This document shows, one piece after another, positions 1-8,801 of a stretch of 64,000 bases of DNA. Position numbers and translations under genes: made by a program. The DNA is taken from the NCBI GenBank assembly GCA_030142905.1, contig JASJOG010000340.1, forward strand, positions 204,394 through 268,393. The letters are read 5' to 3'. The stretch is from Heliopora coerulea. Lineage: Eukaryota; Cnidaria; Anthozoa; Scleralcyonacea; Helioporidae. Numbering within the stretch: position 1 is the stretch's first letter; the number at the start of each line of letters is the position of its first letter. The notes under the pieces were generated by a model, which was given only the letters and a program-made list of their open reading frames with translations, searched no databases and was not told where the DNA came from.

Positions 1-1700
1 AAACACTTTACCAAATAACAATATCCGGATGGTTCATGTTTTTGAAATTGTTTTGTGCGCGGGGCGCGGTCACCTACCGGTTCTCCAATATTTTTATCCT
101 CACATTTTAAATTACATTCAAAATCTGCATAAATCACAAATGGAATATCATGCATTTTTTGATAATTTTTAAACTTTAATTTTTCTCCTTTATTTGGATA
201 AACAGTTCTTCCACATTCATATTTTGAGCAATATTCTAAATGATTTTTAAGAGTTTGTTCAGTTCTAAAATTTTGTAAACAATAATTACAAACAAGTATT
301 TTTTCTTTGTTTCTATTTACTTGTTTTGAAAACAATCTACTCATATTTTTAATTAAACAATAATGTTTTTGAACCTCTGGTTCTGAGCACTTCGTGCGAT
401 CCCCATTTTCATTAGTTATTAACAATATATTTACGTGTTTGTTACCCAGACCGGGGGAGTTTAATTTACTTACTCTCAAAGGAAAAATTTCATGATTTTT
501 ACGCCTTGCGCCGGCTCCGCCGTTCCCAAATCTTTTTTCTTCATTGTATCCAAATAAATTAATTGCAATGTTATTATTTTTTTCAAATTTATCAATATCA
601 GAAAATCCACATGGGAAATTAATATCTTTTATATTAAAACTTTCAGATTTCTTTTTTAAAATTTTTGTAATTCTTCCAGGATCTTTTAAATTAGGAGTAG
701 TTTTCAAAAGTTCACTTATTGTGACGCACCATAATAAACATTTTTGATCCTCATTTTGCGGATTGATAATTGCTTTTTTATTTTTTAAAAACTCTGGAGT
801 AGGAATATAAGATGATGCAAGTAATCGTTTAATTTCATTAATATTAAGAATTATTTTCAAACCTTTGTGAAATTTCCATAAGCTTGAATTTTTTAAAAAT
901 TCTTCAAAACTCAAAATAATTTTTTGAGTCATTTTTTCGTATATTTCATCAAAATTACTTCCATCAAAAATTTCTTCATAATAACTATGAAAATGAGCAT
1001 TGTCTGTGGTTTGTTCTCCTGTTGCTGGATTTGTTTTTGACATCAAACACACAAGAGTTATTTGTTGTTTTGTGCTTGGATATTTTTTGAATTTTTTAAT
1101 TACCAATGGTTTTATTTTTTTCAATATACTTAAAGGATCATATAAAGATAATTCAAATTTTGTTAAATCCAATTCATATCTTTTTGTTACTTTAAGAGCT
1201 TCTTTATCTAATTTAAATTTTGCAGTTGGGGTCGAAACTTTACCTTGTATTTTGTTAAATATATCTAAAACATTATCTTTCAGATGATTATACCAACTTG
1301 TTATTTTTCCAACTCCTTTGTTATTTGATGGGTTGTATTTATCAAATAAATTAATCAATTCTTCTTTAGATTTATCTAACAAATTATTTGCTTTTTCCTT
1401 TGATTTTTCAACAAAATTATTTTTTTGTTGTCTTGGTTTTATATATTGAGTTGGTCTTAAAGGTGCTTGTAAATTTTCTTCTGTAATTGGTTTGTCTAAA
1501 ATTGATGAAGAAATTTCTTGATTTTGCCTTGGTCTTCCTCTATTTCTAACAAAAATTCGTTCATTTTGTCTTTTTTCTGGAGGTAATGTTGCTGGTCTTC
1601 CTCTATTTTCCCGTCTTGGTCCTACAAAAGAACCAAAAGGATATTTTCTTGGTCTTCCACGACCACGTTTTGAATTATTTAAATGGTCATTTGTATTCAT
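1..1700 (-). CDS. polB: Protein-primed type B DNA polymerase, N-terminal part (runs off left edge)
   Basis: The frame is open for about 566 codons from the ATG at 1698-1700 to the window edge. It would replicate the element from a protein primer. Residues 1-60 contain three AT-hook-like cores (RGRPRK near 14-19, RGRP near 33-36, RGRPR near 54-58). Residues about 470-490 form a C-x2-C...H-x4-C zinc-finger-like segment, common in Polinton polymerases just before the exonuclease domain. The exonuclease I motif YADFEC lies near residue 523. Palmitoyl and finger motifs would be outside the window. Upstream of the ATG is TATAAATAAAG. At least two GC-rich insertions (about 50-85 and 505-530) are read through in frame without stops. 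I see no disabling mutation in the visible part. Confidence 0.88.
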   Translation of the reverse strand, partial: MNTNDHLNNSKRGRGRPRKYPFGSFVGPRRENRGRPATLPPEKRQNERIFVRNRGRPRQNQEISSSILDKPITEENLQAPLRPTQYIKPRQQKNNFVEKSKEKANNLLDKSKEELINLFDKYNPSNNKGVGKITSWYNHLKDNVLDIFNKIQGKVSTPTAKFKLDKEALKVTKRYELDLTKFELSLYDPLSILKKIKPLVIKKFKKYPSTKQQITLVCLMSKTNPATGEQTTDNAHFHSYYEEIFDGSNFDEIYEKMTQKIILSFEEFLKNSSLWKFHKGLKIILNINEIKRLLASSYIPTPEFLKNKKAIINPQNEDQKCLLWCVTISELLKTTPNLKDPGRITKILKKKSESFNIKDINFPCGFSDIDKFEKNNNIAINLFGYNEEKRFGNGGAGARRKNHEIFPLRVSKLNSPGLGNKHVNILLITNENGDRTKCSEPEVQKHYCLIKNMSRLFSKQVNRNKEKILVCNYCLQNFRTEQTLKNHLEYCSKYECGRTVYPNKGEKLKFKNYQKMHDIPFVIYADFECNLKCEDKNIGEPVGDRAPRTKQFQKHEPSGYCYLVKC

Positions 1701-1806
1701 TCTTTATTTATATATATATTTTTTTTTAAAGTCAAAAAAATTAAAAAAAAATTGAAAATTTTTTTCATGTTTGGTCACGTGATTAAATTTAAAAAAAAAT
1801 AACTGA

Positions 1807-2097
1807 TTACTGAATTTTTTTAAATATAAAAATATTAAATGACGAACATAATTTTTTTAAACTTGGAACTAAAATAATTTTGTAAGTTGTAGTATAAATT
1901 TTTTCTCCACCGGCGGAGCCGTCCTTCGGGTTGTAATCAATTTCAAAATCATTGAAAATACAAAATTTTTCTTTATAATTTATCAAAAATTCATGATGTG
2001 GTAATAATTCCCCATCACCTGAAAGTTTACCAATTTTATTAGAAAAAACATAAAATAAATAGTCTTCATCATCATAAAAGCTGAAATTTTTCAGCAA
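1807..2097 (-). CDS. Hypothetical small protein with no clear start codon
   Basis: A frame of 96 codons with no ATG at its head; the listed start would be TTG. An ATG followed by a few codons lies about 20 bases upstream in another frame, with an AT-rich leader like that of neighbouring genes. A one- or two-base frameshift near 2095 may therefore have detached the true start. I do not recognise the protein. It is acidic and hydrophobic in patches. Its middle contains NPKDGSAGGEK, encoded by one of the GC-rich palindromic insertions. It follows the polymerase gene on the same strand. Confidence 0.4.
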   Translation of the reverse strand: MLKNFSFYDDEDYLFYVFSNKIGKLSGDGELLPHHEFLINYKEKFCIFNDFEIDYNPKDGSAGGEKIYTTTYKIILVPSLKKLCSSFNIFIFKKIQ

Positions 2098-2232
2098 ACT
2101 TTGGCCTTCATATATATATATTTTTCAATATATTTTTTTGAGTTAACACGGTTCATATTTTATTATCTTTTATTATCTTTTATTTATATAATAATTTTCC
2201 TTTAAAAAAAATTTTAAAAAAATCAAAATTTT

Positions 2233-2580
2233 TCAACAGTCATAAAAAATCAAAAATTCTTGTCCATTAATTTTCAAATCTTTTTTCTTATTAATTCTAT
2301 ATTTTATACTTTCCGGATTCATATTAAAATTTTTTGCAGCAGATCCAAGACTTTTAAAATTTAAGATTTCACCAGTTGCTCTATTTATAGCTATTACTGA
2401 GATTGGGTTTTTCATTTTTTCTCTACAATATTTTTCATACTTTTCATTTGGTTTGCTAATTTCAAATCTAAGCATTTCTTCAAGTTGATTTTTGTTAAAA
2501 GTTTTATAATATTTTATTTTTCTTTCTCTTGCAATATTCCACAATTGTTTAAATGTTTTTTGTTGATAATGGTTTTCCAT
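2233..2580 (-). CDS. Small DNA-binding protein, SAP-like plus NUMOD1/IENR1-like domain
   Basis: A 115-residue protein. Residues about 8-38 resemble a SAP or Rho-N type helix pair (KQLWNIARERKIK...LEEML). Residues about 60-112 look like the NUMOD1/IENR1 helix-turn-helix that accompanies homing endonucleases (VIAINRATGE...SLGSAAKNFNMN). No HNH or GIY-YIG catalytic part is present, so it is more likely a DNA-binding protein than a nuclease. The start ATG is preceded by TTAAATAA, matching the element-wide start motif. Domain assignment is by eye and the role in the virus is unknown. Confidence 0.6.
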   Translation of the reverse strand: MENHYQQKTFKQLWNIARERKIKYYKTFNKNQLEEMLRFEISKPNEKYEKYCREKMKNPISVIAINRATGEILNFKSLGSAAKNFNMNPESIKYRINKKKDLKINGQEFLIFYDC

Positions 2581-2629
2581 TTATTTAAGATAAATTTTTT
2601 TTTAAAGAAAAATTTTTTTAAAAAAATTT

Positions 2630-3058
2630 TTATAAAAATTTATAAACCACATAACCACCTGAAAGACCAACAAGAAAAAAAACAACATTTTGATATTCTT
2701 TCATTTCATTTGAAGGTTTATAATAATCTTCTAATTTTGGTTCTTTTTTATCTTCTTCATTTGCTTCTTCTTTTAAATATTTATAACGATTATTAATTTC
2801 AGCAAGATTTTTCAAAGACATGTTTGTTTTATTTATATCAGCATTTGCATCAGATAATTGTTGTCTTAATTTTTCAATTTCTTGTTTTCTTTTTACTTGA
2901 TCTTCATACCATTTTTCTTTCGCTTCACTCAATTTTCCCATTGCTTCATTATGTCTTTTTGTTTCTTTTTCATACCCAGAATGATTTAATTTTGAAAATA
3001 AAAATCCAGCACCTGCAAAAGCAACTGCGTTAAATAATCCACCAACTACTGTTTCCAT
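2630..3058 (-). CDS. Two-span membrane protein with central coiled coil
   Basis: A 142-residue protein. Residues about 5-23 are hydrophobic and glycine/alanine-rich (GGLFNAVAFAGAGFLF). Residues about 30-90 are charged heptad-like sequence, probably a coiled coil. Residues about 123-140 form a second hydrophobic helix close to the C-terminus. Small proteins of this layout recur in metazoan Polinton-type elements, next to structural genes. A virion membrane or capsid-lining role is only an inference. The ATG is preceded by TATAAATAA. Confidence 0.6.
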   Translation of the reverse strand: METVVGGLFNAVAFAGAGFLFSKLNHSGYEKETKRHNEAMGKLSEAKEKWYEDQVKRKQEIEKLRQQLSDANADINKTNMSLKNLAEINNRYKYLKEEANEEDKKEPKLEDYYKPSNEMKEYQNVVFFLVGLSGGYVVYKFL

Positions 3059-3080
3059 TTATTTATACATTTTTTCTATT

Positions 3081-3314
3081 TTATGATTTGAAAGGATCAG
3101 AAGGAATCCATTTTTTGTCTTGAGCATATTTAACTGCAAGTGATGATAAACCCACAGCTGCTGCGAGTTTTAAAGTAGGAACTAAACTAGATGGAGTTGA
3201 TAAACCATCACTAATTACTTTTCTTGATATCATTCCAACTCCAACAGCACCCAATGTAATTATTGTAGAATCATATAATTCATTCATAACTTCTTTTCTA
3301 TTCATTTCACCCAT
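3081..3314 (-). CDS. Small hydrophobic protein, probable membrane protein
   Basis: A 77-residue protein with two hydrophobic stretches, about 17-36 (STIITLGAVGVGMISRKVI) and 46-62 (LKLAAAVGLSSLAVKYA). There is a second in-frame Met at codon 4, but the first ATG is the one directly preceded by TATAAATAA, so I chose it. It sits between two other small membrane proteins on the same strand with gaps of 20-250 bases. Function unknown. Confidence 0.55.
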   Translation of the reverse strand: MGEMNRKEVMNELYDSTIITLGAVGVGMISRKVISDGLSTPSSLVPTLKLAAAVGLSSLAVKYAQDKKWIPSDPFKS

Positions 3315-3469
3315 TTATTTATACATATAAAAAATTTTTTTGCAAACTTTATTTTCTTTCAGATTTTCACAGGTTTTCTATAGAACATGGTGTAACCGTC
3401 ACTAAGCGCGATGGTTTACATTTAGTAATTTCATAGTTATTTTTATTTATGATCTTAACTTTTTTGTTT

Positions 3470-3596
3470 TCTTGTTCACTTTGCTCGCTTCGCTCGCTTT
3501 CGCTTCGCTCATTTTGTTCGCGTTTGCTTCGCTCAAGTTGTTCGCTTCGCTCATTTTGTTCGCTTCACTCATTTTGTTTGCTTCGCTCAAGTCTTT
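3470..3596. repeat. Short tandem repeats of GCTTCGCTC type
   Basis: Repeated units such as TTCGCTTCGCTCATTTTG occur about seven times with small changes. They are GC-rich islands in AT-rich DNA and overlap the 3' end of the small membrane protein gene. The repeat reads without stops in more than one frame. Confidence 0.7.
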
Positions 3597-3894
3597 TATT
3601 GCTTTTATATGCATAATATAAACCTCCAAGTGCAGCAACAATTGTTACGCCACTAACAAAATACCCGAAATCTACATAATCATTTATTTCTTTTGCAAAA
3701 CGGGTTCTTTCGTGACCCGCTTCGCGGTCTGATTCACTTCGCATTTTTGCTTTTCTTTCTTTTGCTTCTTTTGAAATTTTTGCTAATTTTTTTCCCAATT
3801 CAACTTTTCTTGGATCTTTTTCTTTAACAGATTTTTCAACTGATGTTACTTTTTCATTACTTGATTGTTTACTTGTTTCACCCTGTTCACTCAT
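3565..3894 (-). CDS. Small membrane protein with repeat tail, probably truncated by TGA
   Basis: A 109-residue frame with a charged N-terminal half and one hydrophobic segment near residues 78-98 (YFVSGVTIVAALGGLYYAY). It ends at a TGA at 3565-3567, inside a region of repeated GAGCGAAGC units. Other repeat copies have CGA where this one has TGA, so the stop looks like a CpG-to-TpG change. The same frame stays open beyond the stop for several dozen codons. A second frame through the repeats (3447-3641) also stays open as SEANKM repeats; I treat it as a shadow. The start has TATAAATAA before it. Confidence 0.55.
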   Translation of the reverse strand: MSEQGETSKQSSNEKVTSVEKSVKEKDPRKVELGKKLAKISKEAKERKAKMRSESDREAGHERTRFAKEINDYVDFGYFVSGVTIVAALGGLYYAYKSNKRLERSKQNE

Positions 3895-3899
3895 TTATT

Positions 3900-4257
3900 T
3901 ATAACCTTATTAAATTTATTTAAAATTTATTCAAAATTATTTAAACAGCGAATCTGAGCGCAAGCGTTATTTATGAATAAAATTAAATAAAAGTTAAGTA
4001 AATTTTAAATAACCACAAATGTTATTCAAAATTTATTCAACATTATTCAAAACAGCTTTGCTGTCACGCTTCGCGTTATTTAAAATTTATTCAAATAAAA
4101 GCTAAGTAAAACCTAAGTAAATTTTAAATAAACACAAACCTTCCAAATGTTATTTAAAATTTATTCAAAGTTATTTAAAATTTATTCAAAGTTATTTAAA
4201 ATTTATTCAAAGTTATTTAAAAGTTATTTAAAAGTTATTTAAAATTTATTTAGTTAT
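3900..4257. repeat. AT-rich intergenic repeat array of the viral element
   Basis: A 360-base gap without a gene, unusually long for this element. It contains three exact 21-bp units starting GTTATTTAAAATTTATTC at 4149, 4170 and 4191, followed by three 11-bp units (GTTATTTAAAA). Looser copies extend back to 3905. A small GC hairpin (about 4060-4080) interrupts it. It could be a regulatory or replication-associated array, or simply slipped AT-rich DNA. Confidence 0.65.
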
Positions 4258-5427
4258 TTAATTATATATATATTTTAATATTTCATCTTCGTCAAAATCA
4301 ACACTATATTTTTTACAAAGAAGATAATGATTTAAAACAATTTCTGGATATTTCATTTTTCTTGTTGAAACATATACATATAATATTTCTCCATCCATTT
4401 TTCCATGGTCTTTATTTTTTGATCCAAGATAAATTTTCATATTTGGAGTGTGATACTTTCTAGCGTTTGTATTGAAAGAAACAATTTCTTTTCCATTTAC
4501 ATAAAGATTTCCTTTTTTAACACCGCGGAGATTACCTTGGTCCCAATGAACAGAAAGGCATATTAATTTGTTTATTTGAGTTGCATTTGCTTTCAATTGC
4601 CATCTGCCATTTGAAATTGCAGACGTGGATGAATTTGTGATGTATAATAATGAATTACGATAAGAAATACCAAAATCAAAAGGAGTTGGTTGACTTACTG
4701 TTTCATTATCTATGATTTTAAACAACGATACCTCATTGTTAGACGAATTTAATGATTTTAAACCATATACAAAGTAAAAATTCAAGTATTGGTAGCTTAA
4801 AATATTTTCTTCACAAGCTAAATGTAAATTGTTACTGTTTGATCCAAGGTATTGAATACAATAAAAATTATTATTAATTGTGGATTTTTTGAAAAATGGT
4901 TGTTTGTTTGTATCATCTTGTTTGAAATTCCAATCGTTTTTTCTTGACAAATTCAAAAGTTTTTCAACCTTTTTATCACTTCCACCGTTCCCGGTGTATT
5001 CAATATAATTAACATCATCTTTAACTTCAAAAATTCCCAAATCATCCATTTGTAAATTATAAATATTTGCAATTGTATTTGGTGTCACTCGGTCATCAAC
5101 GTATTTTTTATTCACAACATGATTATTAGAAGAAGGAGAATAATTTGCTGCGTGAAGAATATGATGATTTCCCATATCCAAATCTCCTGTCATGTTTCCA
5201 CCAGTCAGGGATAATTTTGTTTCATCTTGGTCATCAACATATTTTTTTCTAGCTAAATGTTTATCACCTGTAGGATCCAAAGTTGTTTCAATTTTATTAT
5301 TTCCCATTACAATATTTCCAGACATTGTTCTGCCTGTTAAAGATAATTTTTTATCAAATTCATTTAATAAGAAATTTTTTTCACTTTGTGTTTTTGAACT
5401 AAAATCGTCATCAAATATAACACTCAT
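4258..5427 (-). CDS. Fibre-like attachment protein: two tail-fibre-type repeats plus lectin-like domain
   Basis: A 389-residue protein. Residues about 27-66 and 71-113 are two copies of a repeat built on the pattern LSLTGG-MSGDIDMG-N-I...KKYVDD, the pattern found in phage tail fibre repeats. Residues about 160-389 look like a concanavalin A/LamG-type beta-sandwich (for example LKANATQINKLICLSVHWD and a C-terminal HYLLCKKY). The neighbouring gene is a paralogue with the same design. The likely role is a virion surface fibre that binds host glycans or proteins, by analogy with fibres. No fibre is characterised for this element, so this is inference from the repeats. The start has TTAAAATAA before ATG. 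Confidence 0.62.
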   Translation of the reverse strand: MSVIFDDDFSSKTQSEKNFLLNEFDKKLSLTGRTMSGNIVMGNNKIETTLDPTGDKHLARKKYVDDQDETKLSLTGGNMTGDLDMGNHHILHAANYSPSSNNHVVNKKYVDDRVTPNTIANIYNLQMDDLGIFEVKDDVNYIEYTGNGGSDKKVEKLLNLSRKNDWNFKQDDTNKQPFFKKSTINNNFYCIQYLGSNSNNLHLACEENILSYQYLNFYFVYGLKSLNSSNNEVSLFKIIDNETVSQPTPFDFGISYRNSLLYITNSSTSAISNGRWQLKANATQINKLICLSVHWDQGNLRGVKKGNLYVNGKEIVSFNTNARKYHTPNMKIYLGSKNKDHGKMDGEILYVYVSTRKMKYPEIVLNHYLLCKKYSVDFDEDEILKYIYN

Positions 5428-5459
5428 TTATTTTAACAATTTTAGGTATTTATACAAAT

Positions 5460-6503
5460 TTATACCCTTATTGGATCATGATCAACATTGTATAAATTAC
5501 AAAGAACATAATGATAAAACAAAATTTCTTTTTCTGTCATTTTTTCGTGTTTTAAAATTGAAAAGAAAGATATTGAACCATCAAAAGGTGAATTTGTGTT
5601 ATTTTTTATATCACCAATTGTTAAAGTTGTATCTCCTGAAACAGTTTTGGGTGTAAAAGATGTTAACTTTTTTCCATTACAATAAACACTACTTTCATTA
5701 TTATTTGGTGTTGTATACATATCCCAATGAATACTCAAACATATCCATTTATTCAAAACTCCAGCATTTGCTTTTGATTGAAAAGCAGCAAGTGGTGATC
5801 TATGATTTACATTATTTGAACCAATACCAAAGTAATCCATACTATCTCCAGAAATAATCAATTCTCTTGTAGTTGGATTTGCAAAACAAACAAATCTGTC
5901 ATATCCTCCATTATCATGTCCAAAAATTTCTCCTCTTAACCAATCACTTCCAGATAAAGGAACAGAATTCAATTTATAAACAACAAAAACATTTACAATA
6001 TCTTTTTTTCCTGATATTGGATTAATGTTGGAATTTGAAGTTAAATATCCGCTGTTAAATTTTAAAAAATATTTATTATTTTCCTTTTCACTTTCTAAAC
6101 ACAAGGAAGGTTGAAGACTTTTTGTTGTTTGTTTAAAATTGTTTCCTTCAATTCCATAATCAATTAGTTCTTTTACTTTTCCGCCATTTCTTTCAAACAA
6201 CAAATCATATATTGAATTATATTCAACAAAATATAAATTATGAAATTTCAAAGAAAAATTATCTTTCAACACTGAAAAACTAACATCCTTTTTAAGAATG
6301 TTTAGATTATCATCAATACGGTCGTCGACGTATTTCTTCCTAGCTAAATGTGAATTTTGTGATGGATCAACTGATGTTATTATATGATTTGATCCCATAT
6401 TAATATCTCCTTTCATTTCACCACCTGCAGTGGAAAGTTTTCCTGTTACACAGTTTCCACGGTCAGATTCATGTTTATTTTCGTATCCATAGAATAAACT
6501 CAT
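5460..6503 (-). CDS. Fibre-like attachment protein paralogue, one repeat plus lectin-like domain
   Basis: A 347-residue paralogue of the gene immediately downstream. It has one tail-fibre-type repeat at residues about 21-63 (GEMKGDINMGSNHI...KKYVDDRID) instead of two. Its C-terminal lectin-like domain shares landmarks with the other copy, such as NKWICLSIHWD and HYVLCNLYNVDHD. The sequence between them differs, suggesting an old duplication and divergence of binding specificity. The 32-base gap between the two genes and the shared TAAAATAAATG start motif suggest co-expression. No disabling mutation seen. Confidence 0.62.
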   Translation of the reverse strand: MSLFYGYENKHESDRGNCVTGKLSTAGGEMKGDINMGSNHIITSVDPSQNSHLARKKYVDDRIDDNLNILKKDVSFSVLKDNFSLKFHNLYFVEYNSIYDLLFERNGGKVKELIDYGIEGNNFKQTTKSLQPSLCLESEKENNKYFLKFNSGYLTSNSNINPISGKKDIVNVFVVYKLNSVPLSGSDWLRGEIFGHDNGGYDRFVCFANPTTRELIISGDSMDYFGIGSNNVNHRSPLAAFQSKANAGVLNKWICLSIHWDMYTTPNNNESSVYCNGKKLTSFTPKTVSGDTTLTIGDIKNNTNSPFDGSISFFSILKHEKMTEKEILFYHYVLCNLYNVDHDPIRV

Positions 6504-6522
6504 TTATTTTATAACAACAAAA

Positions 6523-7227
6523 TTATTTAATTTTGACTTCCAATAAAACATTTCCAATTGAACTGTCGTTGTTTCCTTCCACTTTGAATTTTATTTCATT
6601 ATAAATTCCATTTGATAATTTAACCCCTCCCGCAGACCCTTCGGATTCAGTCATACAAATTCTAGAAATACTACCTTTTAGTGTTTGTTCTGTTGTTATT
6701 GGAACTTGAATAAGAATGTCACTTTTTTTTCCATTTACAAAATTTTTACTTTTGTCAATCATGTTACAACTTATGTTTACATATTCCAAATTATTGTTGA
6801 TATTTACTTCATTGTCACTTTCAGTTAATGTATTTGGAGATATAACTTTATTAACAGGAAATCCTAGTATGGATGCAAATGTTTGTAAATTTAATTCTTT
6901 ATCGGATTTTATTGTACATTTTCCTGAAAAATCAATTTGTTCCAGTTCTATTTTTCCAACATTTTCAAATTCTGTTTTTAAAATATTAAAAGTATAATAC
7001 CCATCTTTGAATCCAATTTTTGTATTAGCACCTTGTGTATCATATGTATAATGATGAATATTTGCATCCAAATTATTATAATCCCAAAAAATACTTATAG
7101 ATTTTACAAACATCTCTGAACAATTGTTTAACATTATTGGTTCGTCTAATGCAATTGTTTTTTCACAACCGTCACCGGTTTCATTTTTTGATCCTTTGGG
7201 TATAAAAATTTTTAAAGATATTGTCAT
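6523..7227 (-). CDS. Probable minor capsid (penton-like) protein
   Basis: A 234-residue protein with no membrane segment. It is beta-rich by eye and ends with a pattern seen in proteins beside Polinton capsid genes (GIYNEIKFKVEG...LLEVKIK). Polintons encode a single jelly-roll minor capsid protein of similar size; I assign this one on size, position and the C-terminal pattern, not on a clear motif. A GC-rich insertion adds ESEGSAGG near residue 195, like the DGSAGG seen in the small protein at 1807-2097. ATG is preceded by TATAAAATAA. Confidence 0.5.
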   Translation of the reverse strand: MTISLKIFIPKGSKNETGDGCEKTIALDEPIMLNNCSEMFVKSISIFWDYNNLDANIHHYTYDTQGANTKIGFKDGYYTFNILKTEFENVGKIELEQIDFSGKCTIKSDKELNLQTFASILGFPVNKVISPNTLTESDNEVNINNNLEYVNISCNMIDKSKNFVNGKKSDILIQVPITTEQTLKGSISRICMTESEGSAGGVKLSNGIYNEIKFKVEGNNDSSIGNVLLEVKIK

Positions 7228-7232
7228 TTATT

Positions 7233-8801
7233 TTATAATAAATATTTTGCGATTAAAACTCCTCCAACTATTGCAAAAGATAAAATCCATAAATTTTCAC
7301 CCGCAAGGGATTCAGTTGACCCAATAGGTGTTTTTGAAAAGTCTTTTAATTTATTATTTTTTAAATCTTTTTTGGACTCATTTTTCTTTATATCTTTTTT
7401 GGATTCATTTTTGTTGTCTTTTTTCTTTATTTCATTTTTGTTGTCATTTTTATTTACTTCGTTTTTCTTCACTTCGTTTCCTTGTAATTTTGTTTTGTTT
7501 TCAATTCCATAATAATTTAAATTTTCATTAATTCCAAAAACCATATTTTCATCAGAAACTTTTAATTTATTATTATAACCTTCAATAGGATCTTTTAAAA
7601 TTATTAAAGATGATGGAATCAACCATAATGTTGGACTTATAGCTGTATTTAAAACCACATTTGTTGATGAAACTGCTGTATTCATATTATTTATCCAGGT
7701 TGATGTATCATAATTTATAATTGAATCTTCAAAAATTTGTCTAAAAACTTTTTGTGTTTCTAAAGCTGAAGCTCTATTTGAAACAATACTTTGTCTTGTT
7801 CTTGCTTGTGCTCCAAGGATTGCATAAAGATATGCTTCAATGCTTTGATTTAATAATTCAGTTCCTTTTTTTATTAATCCATCTGAGGTTCTTGGAACAA
7901 ATTTTTTGTAATCATTTTGTGTGTCTCTAATTTGACCCGGACCATGTTGATATCTTTTCCATGGATCAACACCTACGGTATCTTGACCTAAATGTTCATT
8001 TTTTATTTTCATAATTTCTTGATAAGTCCATTTTGGATAATGATCTTTTAAAAACTGTGCATTAAATTTATAAAAGATTTTATCATCACCATTTTTCAAT
8101 TGATGCATAATTCTTCTTGTTGTAAAATAAACATGAAATCTCATAAATGATGTAATTTGTTTTGGAACGTTAGCTGAAAATAATAAATGTTGAATTGAAA
8201 TTCCACATCCATAAGTTGCAATCCATGTACCAATTATGCTTTGAAAATATGGTTCACTTAGAGACCATCTAGCATTATCATTTGTAGTTATACCGTTAGG
8301 TGGATTCAATCCAGGTAAATTACTTTGAAAATAATCTGTGTTGTTTACATAAATTCTAAATTGATTAATTGGATAACTTAAAATATACTGCGTAGGAAAA
8401 TTATCCCAATAATAATGTTTTCCTGTATAATCAACATGTCTTTTACCTTTTGGTAATTCTTGTATGCTTCCGCTAGCTGTCCAAATTTTTGGAAAGTTTG
8501 GTTTAGCAGAGGGACCGGAAGGTTTGTTAATATAAAGATATTTTGTCATATTTGGATAATTTTTAAATGTATCTGAATTTATGTCTGTTGAAATATACCC
8601 ATTGTTTTTGAAATATGTTATTGTTTTTTCCCAACTTCCATCTTTATTAATATCATGCTCGAAGTAAAATCTTCGCATATCTGCATATGGATATTTTTTC
8701 AAAAAACTTTCTTTAAATTTTTTATTCAAAGTTTTTATTTCATTCATCACAAAATCATAATTTTTTCCATAATATTTTCTTTCTGCTTTTTCAACACTCA
8801 T
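7233..8801 (-). CDS. Large structural-type protein with Lys/Asn-rich linker and C-terminal membrane anchor
   Basis: A 522-residue protein. Residues 1-430 are globular with many aromatic residues. Residues about 440-485 are a low-complexity KNE/KKD linker. Residues about 503-521 are a single hydrophobic helix at the very end (LWILSFAIVGGVLIAKYLL). The same LWIL-AIA style of C-terminal helix appears in the protein at 9962-11332, so both may sit in the same membrane. I do not recognise a family. It is likely a virion or assembly protein given its size and place beside the fibre and capsid genes. It is divergently transcribed from the integrase gene, with 18 bases between the start codons. Confidence 0.55.
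   Translation of the reverse strand: MSVEKAERKYYGKNYDFVMNEIKTLNKKFKESFLKKYPYADMRRFYFEHDINKDGSWEKTITYFKNNGYISTDINSDTFKNYPNMTKYLYINKPSGPSAKPNFPKIWTASGSIQELPKGKRHVDYTGKHYYWDNFPTQYILSYPINQFRIYVNNTDYFQSNLPGLNPPNGITTNDNARWSLSEPYFQSIIGTWIATYGCGISIQHLLFSANVPKQITSFMRFHVYFTTRRIMHQLKNGDDKIFYKFNAQFLKDHYPKWTYQEIMKIKNEHLGQDTVGVDPWKRYQHGPGQIRDTQNDYKKFVPRTSDGLIKKGTELLNQSIEAYLYAILGAQARTRQSIVSNRASALETQKVFRQIFEDSIINYDTSTWINNMNTAVSSTNVVLNTAISPTLWLIPSSLIILKDPIEGYNNKLKVSDENMVFGINENLNYYGIENKTKLQGNEVKKNEVNKNDNKNEIKKKDNKNESKKDIKKNESKKDLKNNKLKDFSKTPIGSTESLAGENLWILSFAIVGGVLIAKYLL

Noticed and set aside
544..1287. Plus-strand open frames of 67 and 95 codons
   Set aside because: They lie antisense to the open DNA polymerase frame and are AT-rich shadows without a start motif.
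3470..3596. CRISPR-like array of short repeats
   Set aside because: Units are contiguous and vary in length, with no unique spacers, in a eukaryotic context.
3447..3641. SEANKM repeat protein on the minus strand
   Set aside because: It overlaps the membrane protein in another frame. Its regularity comes from the nucleotide repeat, and it lacks the usual start motif.
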